Positions 13,908-22,303 of a DNA stretch of 24,003 nucleotides are shown here, in pieces; position 1 is the stretch's first letter, and each line of letters opens with the position of its first letter. Location of the stretch: the NCBI GenBank assembly GCA_003427395.1, contig BFEA01000036.1:3590011-3614013 (forward strand). Reading direction: 5' to 3'. The position numbers and the translations under genes are program-made. This DNA comes from Chara braunii. Its lineage: Eukaryota; Streptophyta; Charophyceae; Charales; Characeae. The notes under the pieces were generated by a model. That model was given only the letters and a program-made list of their open reading frames with translations, searched no databases and had not been told where the DNA came from.

Positions 13908-15130
13908 GGTTACAGGGCAACACAACTCACCCCAGCTCCGGCCAGCGTTGTCCCAGCAGCAACCCTTGGTTGTCCCGTGGAATGCCCACCCCAAAGCATC
14001 CCCAGATCTCTCTACTAGGCCTCATGGTCCGGCATCAGCGGGTTACAGGGCAACACCCCAGCACCGGCCAGCGTCGTCCTGGCATCGAACAGCCGCAGTC
14101 ACTGAGCATAACACCCTCGAAATCACCTAAAAAGAGTTGCCAGGAATCCCCAGAATCCAGAAGACATTTTTAGGACAAAACAGCCATCCGCGTATGGCCT
14201 ACCCCACTTTTTTGAGAACAGATTGCAACGTTTTTTGAAAGTTCTAAGAAATTCTAAGAATTTAGCAACTGCCTATGACCGTATTCAGAGAATATTCAGA
14301 AAGAAAAAGAAAAGGGATACAAACTAGAAGCACTAACCATCCATCTCCTCCCCTCACCACAGACGAAGAACCACCGCCCAAGCTTTCGACCCTCGTGCCA
14401 GAAATCATCAGATCTCATACCCCTCTCGCTAAGGTTACAAGGCAACACTACCTACCCCAGTACCGACCTGACTGTTCCTGACCGGCAGAAAGTGCCTTCC
14501 TCCCTCGACAACTTCTTTAACTGTAAGACCCCTTAAAGGTTACGGGGTCACCGCCTCAGCTACAACTACGTTGAACGGGATGGTTATGCCTTCTACCCTC
14601 GTCATAACTTCAATGGCCTCAAGCTCCCCCTGGTCACAGAGCTATGCTCCAGCATCGGCCAGTGTCGTCCCACCCCACCCTTCTAATAGACCTACTACCC
14701 TGAACAATAAGTCCTTCCTCTGCCTGAGCCCACCACAACCCACCACTAGCCTTCCCCTTCCTCTTACCCTATACACCAAGGGCAAACGGTCAGGACAGAC
14801 TAGGACCTGCTAAGCAAAAGAAGGGAAGGTGGAGGCCATAAGTCCTCGTACAAAAACGCGGCAGATCTTGACCCCCCTCGTGCTAGGGTGACAGGGCGCC
14901 GCCGCTACCCCTGAACCGATCCACCTTGTTCTCACGGAAAGAAGTGTCTTCCACCCTCGATTACTCCTCAAAAGTCACAAAGCCCCAAGTTACAGGGGAA
15001 CACCCCCGACAATGACTTCGTCGAACCCACTGGTTATGCCACACAAACAAACATAACTCCCCAGGCCTCAAGCTCCTACTCCGGTTACAGAGCCTCAAAT
15101 CCAGCACCGGCCTGAGTCGTCCCAGCGGAA
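13908..15130. repeat. Degenerate tandem repeat, ~450-bp higher-order unit
   Basis: GGTTACAGGGCAACAC or close variants occur at 13908, 14041, 14433, 14538, 14887, 14988 and 15083. A partner block GGCCTCAAGCTCC precedes the motif CCAGCACCGGCCAGTGTCGT at about 14615 and 15065, and 14433-14680 aligns with 14887-15130 at an offset of about 450 with many substitutions. Plus-strand frames across it (for example 13703-14173, 156 codons) are Pro-, Ser- and Thr-rich and repeat with the DNA. I do not call them genes. Confidence 0.65.
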
Positions 15131-15169
15131 TCCTCTTGACCTACCAGCCAAAACCAACCATCCAACTAC

Positions 15170-15790
15170 ATAGCAGATCCAGACCACCCTAAGTCGATTA
15201 TCGAAGTTTACCGCGACAGTAATCAAGACTTAAGAAAATTAAGTTTGCAGACACAGGTTTTGGCAAATAGAAAATAGTCCGAAACAAAAATTTAGAAAAT
15301 TAGGAACTCTTATCTGGAACATCTCTTAGAAATTTCAAGATTTCAAGATTTAAAAACGAGATTTATGAAATCTATCTGAGGTGTCCAAAATTGGACTCAC
15401 GAATGTCTAAAATCAAGAGAATGCCAGTGATCCTGGTCGTAGTTAAAGTCGTTGTTTAGGACAACAAAAATACCTCAAGGATTAGGAGACCACACACATG
15501 GATAAAGGATTTATTTTTGATACAACCGCTCAGAATTATGAACCTAACAGAAGCAAAGCCTGATTTTCGATTTCCAATTTAATCAGTGAATTCTTGGGAT
15601 GAAAGTATTTTGAAGGTAGAATCAGAGGAAACAATCAGGAACAATTAGGAAACAATCAGAAAATTCACAATCAGGGTATTAAGAAATTACGGATCGCAAT
15701 CAGAGGATTCACAATTAACAATTATTATCCGAAAGTTATCTGTAGATTTCGAATTGTAAGAGAGTCAGGCGACACGTGGGCTGAATCCTA
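15170..15790. other. AT-rich spacer with AATCAG motifs
   Basis: No frame, homopolymer or RNA is evident. The hexamer AATCAG appears five times within 15617-15705 in AACAATCAGRAA-like contexts, suggesting a decayed short-period repeat. Confidence 0.4.
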
Positions 15791-15798
15791 ATCCACTA

Positions 15799-16062
15799 AT
15801 GCCAGTTCCCGTCCCTTCTTCCTCAACTCAAACATTACCTCCCACCTCTCAAACCCTACCCCTGCATCTTTGGGGAAAGAAGGACTACCTTCCTCTCACT
15901 GCTAGCATCTCGGCTCGAAGCAAAGCTTACACCAAAGATATGAACGGCCGTCGTCAATCCCTTAAAGGAAACGAAAACGGTGTGACACCTCTCGCCAAAC
16001 CTGTTAACGAGTCGCCACAGGGAGTTCAAGCTACCCTAACTCTACCTTTTCCTTATTGTTGA
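15799..16062 (+). CDS. ATG-initiated frame of 87 codons, unrecognised
   Basis: The frame starts at an ATG and stops at TGA with no microsatellite content. The peptide opens with a Pro/Ser/Thr-rich region, followed by a more balanced charged region (residues about 28-75, including LWGKKDYLPL and NGRRQSLKGN). No domain recognised. It lies at the end of the degenerate repeat region and could equally be chance. Confidence 0.15.
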   Translation: MPVPVPSSSTQTLPPTSQTLPLHLWGKKDYLPLTASISARSKAYTKDMNGRRQSLKGNENGVTPLAKPVNESPQGVQATLTLPFPYC

Positions 16063-16174
16063 GGAAGGGGGACGGGTTTACGAACACAAGACAAGGACAA
16101 CAGGCCCCACCTACTTGGTTCATGAGAACAGGACTCTGCACTCCCCACGACACCCTATCCTACCCTTCCCTCAT

Positions 16175-16440
16175 CGCCGAACTCTCCCGTGCCTTACCTT
16201 CTCTCGCCTCGGGAGTTTTTCTTCCCAAAATGTCGAGGAACCTCTACATTTTGGGAAGGCACGGGAGTTTTTCTTATTTTGGGGGGAAGGTAAGGCACGG
16301 GAGTTTTTCTCCCGCGAGTTTTTGGGAAAGGTAAGGCACGGGAGTTTTTCTCCCGCGAGTTTTTGGGAAAGGTAAGGCATGGGAGTTTTGGGAAAGGTAA
16401 GGCACAGGAGTTTTGGGAAAGGTAAGGCACGGGAGTTTTT
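16175..16440. repeat. GGTAAGGCACGGGAGTTTTT tandem repeats with an inverted leader
   Basis: Five to six direct units of GGTAAGGCACGGGAG with TTTTT or TTTTGGGAAA spacers run from about 16255 to 16440. One unit lies inverted at 16180-16200 (CTCCCGTGCCTTACCTT). Between them 16221-16258 is an almost perfect hairpin: CTTCCCAAAATGT pairs with ACATTTTGGGAAG and GAGG with CCTC around a 2-nt loop, one mismatch. Confidence 0.85.
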
Positions 16441-16461
16441 CTTATTTTGGGGAGTAATGTA

Positions 16462-16637
16462 GAGGTTCCCGCCCTCCTTTTCATCAATTCGAAATGAAAT
16501 ATTGGAGTTTGAAGTTGGGGGGGGGGGGAGGAAAGAAAAGAAAAGAAAAGAAAAGAAAAGAAAAGAAACGAAGAGAAAAGAAAAGAAAAGAAAAGAAAAG
16601 AAAAGAAAAGAAAAGAAAAGAAAAGAAAAGAAAAGAG
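16462..16637 (+). mobile_element. LINE tail whose A tail became (GAAAA)n
   Basis: GAGGTTCCCGCCCTCCTTTT and ATTCGAAATGAAAT match the tail block at 8868-8910 (GATTCCCGGCCTCCTTTT, ATATGAAATGAAAA). A G12 run and then about 20 units of GAAAA (16531-16637) follow. The related minus-strand tail at 19131-19150 ends in the same AAAAG units, so the microsatellite appears to have grown from the retroposon tail. Confidence 0.55.
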
Positions 16638-16689
16638 AACTGCACTGAATGAAAACAAAAAAGAGAAAAAAAAATGTCCAGTGTGTACC

Positions 16690-17017
16690 CGGTAACTTGG
16701 GATATTCTAGATTAGGGGTTGTTCAATGACGGCCGTTTCATTTGGTGAAGGTGTACATTAGAATTTGACTTCTCTCTGATTAGGGATATGATGACTCCTT
16801 TGAGTCCTTTCTGATAAGGGATAGCCAGTTTCGGTTTTAGCCTAAGGGGTGTCATTGGTCATTGGTACTGGTAGTTCTTAATTTTGTGTTGGGCTGGGGT
16901 AGGGATAGCTCTGGCCGGGAGTGCCTTGCTTTAGCCCGTTTCACCGCAGTGAATGATGTAAGGGCCCGTTTCACGGCGATATGAATACGAGAGTTATATT
17001 TTTCAAAAAAAAAAAAA
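16690..17017 (+). other. A-terminated spacer, possible retroposon 3' region
   Basis: Contains near-repeats CTGATTAGGGATA / CTGATAAGGGATA and GCCCGTTTCACCGC / GCCCGTTTCACGGC, and ends in A13 at about 17005. No reading frame. Possibly another non-LTR 3' UTR. Confidence 0.3.
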
Positions 17018-17036
17018 GAAAGAAACAAAGAAAGAA

Positions 17037-17238
17037 AACTGCGGCAGAGTCACGTTTGAGTTTGAAAATGCACTTGTCGAGGCAAAAGGGAGGGTAATGG
17101 TGAAAGTATATAACCTAGGTTTCGGGGCCCACCAGTTCCAGATTGTTATGGACGCTGGGCAGCCCCACCACAGGTGGAAAAAGACCGTTTTCATGACTGC
17201 GCAGAAATCACCCCCAAAAAAGAAAACGAAAATGTGTG
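17037..17238 (+). pseudogene. Coding-like fragment of unknown family, cut by the adapter
   Basis: One frame without stops reads as ordinary protein: VTFEFENALVEAKGR, then MVKVYNLGFGAHQFQ, IVMDAGQPHHRWKKT, VFMTAQKS and a basic PPKKKTK end, before the frame enters a GT microsatellite. Balanced composition and beta-like alternation suggest a real coding origin. There is no ATG at the left, where an A-rich stretch begins. It may be part of a retroelement first ORF or a host gene fragment; I cannot name it. The true downstream sequence is hidden by the assembly artefact at 17265. Confidence 0.4.
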
Positions 17239-17264
17239 TGTGTGTGTGCGTGTGTGTGTGTGTG

Positions 17265-17302
17265 CTGTCTCTTATACACATCTAGATGTGTATAAGAGAC
17301 AG
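17265..17302. other. Two abutting Tn5 mosaic ends: Nextera junction adapter
   Basis: CTGTCTCTTATACACATCT (17265-17283) is followed without a gap by its reverse complement AGATGTGTATAAGAGACAG (17284-17302). This is the exact 38-base product expected when two tagmented ends are circularised in a Nextera mate-pair library. It is laboratory sequence left in the assembly, not genomic DNA. Confidence 0.97.
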
Positions 17303-18679
17303 GTATTATGAGTGATTGGAGAAGGAAGGTGCTTAACTCAAGGCAAAGGGCAGCAGGGCTCTCATGGTTTACTGCAACTTGGACGATCCAGGAACGTCTG
17401 GCCAAAATACAGGAGAGCAAGGTTGTGCTTGATAATTGGTTGTTGGGTACGGAATGAAAACCTGGACACTCGGTTAGTCTCCACAGTAGGAGGGCAACAG
17501 TAGGAAGGAAGTGGGGCCCGGAGGGAGTGTCACACTAGTAACGGAGCAACAGCTCCACCACCCCGCAGTAGGGGAGGTTTGGATTCCTCAGACAACCGTA
17601 TCGGTCTGAGATAGCATGAGAGATATCAATGCAGTTTTGTCGGGGGTTTTATCCCCGCGGGCTCATCCCGTAAGCGAAACTGGGTAATGCTCCCAGAATG
17701 TGTCTTTGTTCTCATCCGGGTAGACTGTGGGGACCCCGGCCTCAATCTGATTATTTTAATCATAAGCCTTGGGCAAAAAAAAAAAAAAAAAAAGCAAATG
17801 ATAAAAAATACTGGAAGTCAGGGGAAAACATTTTCCAGTTTTGCATGGAAGGTCTCCCCGGATGGGAAACTGCTCATTAGCCCGTGGCTCCTGCCTTGCC
17901 CTAAAGGGCGCTTCAGGTGAAGTCGGCCAGTCGCTTTAGACAGGTCTCTGTGAAGCCGTTTGTCGAGGCTTGGGTGACTGTTGTGCGGGGTCAGAGTTGG
18001 GGACTGGTAGCCAATCTCTGGGATGTGTTCTTTGATCAGTGACAACATCCAGGGCAGTGGTGGGGGTGACATCACCCTGCCTTCCACCTGCCTTCCCCTG
18101 ACCTGAGAGGCTGAGAAGGATAAATGGGGAGATAACTCATTGTTCAATTCCCTGATTGGGGTTGCTTTCTGTGAGAGGGGTAGGCGGTAAGCTAAGCCGG
18201 GTAATGTTCCCGGTGGGCTCCGGTTAGCTAGTTGATTCAGATGTTGGGAGAGTTAGGACTCTGTGCTTTTCTGAGAAGTTGGTAGAGGATAGTCCTTAGT
18301 AGTAGTACGTGGGTTTTAGCGTTTTTTTTTTATTTTATTTTAATTTAGCGGAATTTTGATACTTGTTCAAGACTGGCTATTCAATGGGACGCTGGACCCG
18401 GTTTCCAGTCTGATTTGCTCCCGGGTTGAGATGTGAAGGGATTCCCGGCCTCCTTTTCCTTTTATATGAAATGAAAACACTCTTGTTAAAAAAAATAAAT
18501 TAAAATAATAAATAAATAAATAAATAAATAAATAAAATCCACTTTTTCCGGTATGAACCTGGCGGGAGCGCCCAGATCATACGGGAGACGTTGCCCATCT
18601 TTGTTTTCGATTAAAAAACAAAACAAAAACATTTTCAGGTTTTGTTTTTTTTTCCTTCTTTTTTCTTTTTTTTCAAACA
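17303..18679. repeat. Second copy of 7744-9117, probable assembly artefact
   Basis: It starts at the base after the adapter and ends at the base before an N (18680). I see only one difference from 7744-9117: 19 instead of 16 A at about 17776. It therefore contains second copies of the LINE end, both tail hairpins (17680-17696, 18197-18213 and 18392-18408) and the AAAT tail. These should not be counted as independent evidence. Confidence 0.9.
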
Positions 18680-18680
18680 N

Positions 18681-18830
18681 GAGGGGGTGGGATTGGGGTT
18701 GCGCAACCCCAATCAGCCACCCCCAACCCCGCCACCGCCCTCCACTGGCCTCCGTGCGGCCTTGAAAATCCATGGCCACAGGGTCGTGCCCCCGGCCGCG
18801 GCCGTGTGTTGCTGCTTCTGGGGCTTCATA
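18681..18830 (-). repeat. GC-palindrome family, member IV (reversed)
   Basis: Contains a perfect 24-bp palindrome at 18691-18714 centred on TTGCGCAA. Read on the minus strand, the order GGCCGCGGCCG, GGCCATGG, GGCCAGTGGAGGG, GGGGTTGCGCAACCCC and CCCACCCCCTC matches member II (11834-11950). Confidence 0.7.
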
Positions 18831-18835
18831 GCCTA

Positions 18836-19036
18836 CGGGAAAATGAATCTGGCGCAAATACAGCGCCAGGTTCATAATCCAGTAGGAAGAGGCCAGTTGG
18901 TGGGAATGCCAAAACCTTTTTGGTTTGTGGCGCCCAAACCTTTCCCTTTTCGCAAAAGAAAGGCCTACCGGAATCTGAATCTGGTGCAAATTCAGAGCCA
19001 TGTTCATAATCCGGTAAGAAGAGGCCAGTTGGTGGG
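18836..19036. repeat. Two direct copies of a ~65-bp hairpin unit
   Basis: AATGAATCTGGCGCAAAT with TTCATAATCCAGTAGG and AAGAGGCCAGTTGGTGGG (18840-18903) is repeated at 18972-19036 with about nine changes. Each unit is also an imperfect palindrome; in the first, CTGGCGC pairs with GCGCCAG and CCTAC with GTAGG. Changes at the outer stem (CCTAC/GTAGG against CCTACCGG/CCGGTAAG) keep most pairing. Confidence 0.75.
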
Positions 19037-19130
19037 CACCCAATCTCGGCTCCAGATTTTCACATCCTATGGCTTGTATTGCCCGTGGGCCCTTCTTGCC
19101 AAACTGGGAAAGCCTGGGCGTGGAAAATCA

Positions 19131-19412
19131 AACAGTTCTTTTCTTTTCTTTTGGGAAAGAAGTGTACCTTGTATTAACAACTTGGTCTCCGGCGGCCGGG
19201 AATCCTCCAAAAAACAACCCGGTCTGTGCTGGGGCCAATACCCAGATAGGCTTGTACTGGAAACCGGGTCCAGTGTCCCAGCTTCAAAAGCTACAGTAAC
19301 TACTTTGAACCATTCACCACAAAACTTCGTCCTGAACATACTAATTATTACGAGTCTTTTATGACTCATTAACCCTGATTACCTGTCCGGGAGCCTTACC
19401 CAGTTTCGCTTC
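19131..19412 (-). mobile_element. LINE/SINE 3' end with both hairpins and AAAAG tail
   Basis: On the minus strand: GAAGCGAAA, hairpin 1 CTGGG-TAAGGCT-CCCGG (19403-19387, one G-T pair), hairpin 2 CTGGACCCGGTTTCCAG (19273-19257), the block GGATTCCCGGCCGCC (19205-19191) and a tail of AAAAG units at about 19150-19131. The order and spacing follow the element ending at 8972, so the two are independent members of one family. Confidence 0.65.
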
Positions 19413-19453
19413 AAAGATAGCAACTGCGAGGATTTGGTTCCTTGGCAGGCCTG

Positions 19454-19498
19454 AGGGGCCCCTGATACAGATGTGCCCGCCCTAAGTGAAGGGCGGGC
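19454..19498. repeat. GC hairpins
   Basis: AGGGGCCCCT (19454-19463) is a perfect palindrome. GCCCGCCCT (19475-19483) pairs perfectly with AGGGCGGGC (19490-19498) around AAGTGA. Confidence 0.85.
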
Positions 19499-19899
19499 CT
19501 AACAACTCACGAGAGGCCCAATGCTGTCAATTTCGTATTTGGGGTTCAGGCAGTTGTGTCGCGTCAGTTGGTTGAGGGAACCCAGGCCCCGAGCAGCAAA
19601 GACTTTCCACGGCCTTCTAGGCCTTTTCTGAAATGCAGGCCCTGGGCAGGAATCATAGCAACATACACAGACAGTTGGGAAGCCTAGCTGAATGAGGCCC
19701 AGCAGCTGCAGCAGAGGCACAGCCTCCTGGGGCCTTCCTGAAGCTTCGGGCCGCTTGCCCAGCCCAGCCAGGCCACAGGGCAGGCAAACTCTTTCCATAT
19801 AGGGAAGAGCTCGCTGCCTAGAAGCTCATTCTGGCACTTGCAAGCTAGCAGCAGCGCTGCTGGAGTGGAGTCTCGCGGGCTGCTGCTTGCGCTAAGGCA
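19499..19899. other. GC-richer spacer
   Basis: Rich in CAGC, GGCC and AGGCC motifs. A minus-strand frame of 99 codons (19499-19798) is open but shows no domain or family features. No gene supported. Confidence 0.4.
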
Positions 19900-20130
19900 A
19901 GGTGCTGCGCACGTGCGGTCTATGTGGCACCCAAGGCCACGGATCCTGCAGCCTAGGCCGCGGCTGAGGCCACGTGGCTGAGTTTCTGCGCGGCCGTGCC
20001 ACAGCCAGGCGGGGGCGCGCGCGGCCTGCGCACGTCGGCCTCTAACGGCCTGCACAAAAAAAAATAAAAAATTTTGAAAAATTGGGGGGTGGTTTTTGGT
20101 AAGTAGCAAAAAATAATTAAAAAATAGAAA
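19900..20130 (+). repeat. GC-palindrome family, member VI (looser)
   Basis: GC-rich palindromic stretches (CCTAGGCCGCGGCTGAGGCC, GCGCGCGC, CCTCTAACGGCCTGC) are followed by A-rich sequence, TTGGGGGGTGGTTTTTGG and more A-rich sequence, and then (GATT)n. This is the same order as member I leading into its GATT tract. Confidence 0.5.
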
Positions 20131-20135
20131 AAAAA

Positions 20136-20182
20136 AATTGATTGATTGTTTTTTTTGATTGATTGATTGATTGATTGATTGA

Positions 20183-20232
<50 letters not shown>

Positions 20233-20260
20233 GGGGGAGGGGTCCTCCCTCCCCTCCCCG

Positions 20261-20309
<49 letters not shown>
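20136..20309. repeat. (GATT)n - G/C hairpin - (CA)n compound tract
   Basis: GATT repeats (20138-20230), then GGGGAGGGG (20234-20242) pairing perfectly with CCCCTCCCC (20251-20259), then (CA)24 (20262-20309). The order GATT, G-to-C tract, CA is the same as at 10287-10557, where the C tract could not be sequenced. Confidence 0.9.
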
Positions 20310-20312
<3 letters not shown>

Positions 20313-20972
20313 AGTTTTATGTCTGTCAGTCTCTCTTCTGTTGTCTGTCCTCCCCCTGATATTTTTCTAAGTTTTTTCTGTGTGCCCAACTGAGCACCCT
20401 TAAGTAGTGCCAAACAGTCGGTGGTTCCTCGTTTGGAGTGCCAACTGCACTCTTAGGGGGGCCGCTCGGTTCGGGATGTCTGTGTTGTCCGTAGGTGATG
20501 ACGGATGCTCGTCGGAGTGTCTCCCTGGCTCAGTGGGTGGTGGGAACCAGCAGCCTGCGGGGTTCACCCGTGATGTGAGTAGGTGATGTGCTGCTTTACT
20601 CCGTGTTGGATGTGTGCACGTCCTCGTCTGCGCTCCAGCACTGCCTTGCTGCCCGATCCTCTTGCCTCGCAGGTCGTTCTTGGCATGCTGCTGTCTTCGC
20701 TGTGTGGTGTGGCCGGGTTGTGGTGTTGCCTTGCGCTTCGCTGCTTCGCTGCTTTGCCGCCCGTCCGCTGGTCGTGCCTTCCGTGTTTCCGCGCTGCGTG
20801 CCATGTCTTTCCTTGCAGTCGTTTTTGGCGTTGTGCAGCCGTGTTGCCTCTACTGTGCTGCCTGGTGCTCCACAGGGTTGCCGCCCGCTGCTATGTTCCG
20901 CTTGGGGACAGTCTGCCTTCAACAAGGGTCAAAGGGTTCATGACCCAAACCATCTAAAACGGAGATTCCTGC
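20310..20972 (+). other. G/T-biased low-complexity region upstream of the ribozyme
   Basis: Rich in GCTGC, GTGTTG and TTGCC words with loose internal repeats (GCAGGTCGTTCTTGGCATG at about 20669 against GCAGTCGTTTTTGGCGTTG at about 20815). Several overlapping frames are open on both strands (up to 239 codons, 20588-21307). The protein they give is Cys-, Leu- and Val-rich and unlike any family I know. The many open frames reflect a lack of TA-containing codons. It could be the body of a non-autonomous element that carries the ribozyme. Confidence 0.3.
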
Positions 20973-21027
20973 AGATTGTCGAGGGTCAGCCTCCTGATGA
21001 GTCGGTGCAATTCCCACGAAACAATCT
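20973..21027 (+). ncRNA. Hammerhead ribozyme candidate, type III (open at stem III)
   Basis: All three invariant parts are present in the right order. Stem III: AGATTGT (20973-20979) pairs with ACAATCT (21021-21027), seven perfect pairs including A15.1-U16.1. The predicted cleavage base is C17 at 20980, after GT. Stem I: GAGG (20981-20984) with CCTC (20990-20993), loop GTCAG. Core CTGATGA at 20994-21000. Stem II: GTCGG (21001-21005) with CCCAC (21013-21017), four of five pairs with a C-C mismatch. Core GAAA at 21018-21021. Type III hammerheads in plants are known from retrozymes and viroid-like RNAs. The stem II mismatch may lower activity. I found no second copy in the window. Confidence 0.7.
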
Positions 21028-21454
21028 TTCATCATCAGTTTTATTTTTTTCGGTCTTCGCATTTTTTTGGACTTGTGTTTTTTCTTGGTGGTTCGTGTGT
21101 TTGTGTGTTGCCGTGCCCTGTTGTTTCATGGCTCACTGGTGTTCTTCTGTTTTCTCTGCCTTGTTCACCCAGTTGTTGCCTATTGCTGGCTGTCTGCCCA
21201 CCCACCTCCTCTGTATCCTCCAGTCTTTGTTCTTTGCTGTTACTGTTGCTTGTCCCTCCTCTCGCTTCACCATTCCTCTCAACCGTCAATCTGAGTGTCT
21301 GCCTTGATGTGGTGTTGAAGTCTGAAGTCCTTTTGTACTTTGGTATGTCAGTCTCAGTCCTGGACTAATGTTTGGCTGCACATTGCCTTGCGATGTGCTG
21401 TTTTGGAGAAGGCCATTTGGTGATTTGTATGCTGGGGCCTTTGTATTATTCTTA

Positions 21455-21457
<3 letters not shown>
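21028..21457. other. T-rich spacer
   Basis: TTG-, TTC- and CTG-rich sequence with no recognisable gene. It includes the reverse complement of CTGATGATGAAAG at 21028-21040, which lacks a stem II and is not a second ribozyme. Confidence 0.4.
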
Positions 21458-21500
<43 letters not shown>

Positions 21501-21676
21501 GAGCACAAACACACATCACACACACACACATGCGTGCACGCACGCGCACGCGCACGCGCACACACACACACACATACACACACACACACACATCACACAT
21601 CAAACACACACACACGAGGACACACACACACACACACACACACATACACACAATCAATCAATCAATCAATCAATCA
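21458..21676. repeat. Long (CA)n compound microsatellite ending in (AATC)n
   Basis: CA repeats interrupted by CG, CATCA and CGAGCA from 21458 to about 21652, then five to six AATC units. This is the same CA-then-AATC order as at 10841-10952. Confidence 0.95.
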
Positions 21677-21879
21677 AACCCTTTTTTTGTTGATTTGTTT
21701 TAAATTTTTGCATCTTCATTTTTTTTAAACACCTAATTCCCCTACGAAAAACTGAAAACCATTTCTAAAAAAAAATACAGCACAACTCAGGGACCATGTC
21801 CCCCATGATAAAAAATGGCAAAAAAAAATTCCTGCCTTTTTTTTTTGTTTGTTTAAATCGAATCTCGTTTTTCATTTTT

Positions 21880-22095
21880 TTTAAATCTTAAACGAAGTCA
21901 GATTCCAAAATAAAAAACATAGGATTGTAGGGTTTTCCAAGCCTACACCCCTATATATATACATATATTTTACGTATTTTTAGGGGTAAAAACAAAATAT
22001 TGAAAAACCAGGCCACGGACTGGGCCTCATCGGCCACAGCCGCGGCCGACTTTTTCGGCCGCAGCGGCCGAATTGCCCACGGCCTAGGCCGCGGG
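21880..22095 (-). repeat. GC-palindrome family, member V, with TTGTAGGG flank
   Basis: TTGTAGGGTTTTCCAAGCCTA at about 21926 matches the flank at about 11318, TATATATATACATATATTTTA follows, and then GC-palindromic sequence (AGCCGCGGCCGA, CGGCCGCAGCGGCCG and CGGCCTAGGCCGCG) runs to about 22093. The strand assignment is tentative. Confidence 0.5.
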
Positions 22096-22254
22096 TGTCA
22101 CATAGCGTGCGCTTGTGTACAAGGAAGGGCGCTGCTGAGGGCAGCGCCATAGCCCAGCCTCCATAGCTGGCTGGGGCTTGGTTGTACAGCAAGGCGCAGG
22201 GGTGGTCTTTGGGTGTAGGGAGGGAAGCCGTGGGTGAAAGTTGAGGAAGAAGGC

Positions 22255-22257
<3 letters not shown>

Positions 22258-22303
<46 letters not shown>
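22258..22303. repeat. (ATG)15 microsatellite
   Basis: Pure ATG/GAT trinucleotide repeat. The poly-Ser, poly-His and poly-Ile frames on the minus strand come from it. Confidence 0.95.

Noticed and set aside
7744-18679. Pair of 1.37-kb direct repeats as LTRs or a segmental duplication
   Set aside because: The right copy is bounded by library adapter and an N, has no TG...CA ends or target-site duplication, and contains LINE 3' ends. An assembly artefact explains it better.
18642-19364. A 240-codon plus-strand frame
   Set aside because: It crosses the N at 18680 and begins in the artefactual copy of 7744-9117. The rest runs through palindromic repeats and a reverse-strand LINE tail.
20588-21307. 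A 239-codon plus-strand frame
   Set aside because: It overlaps other long frames on both strands in a G/T-biased region, has no recognisable domain, and reads straight through the hammerhead motif. Composition explains the lack of stops.
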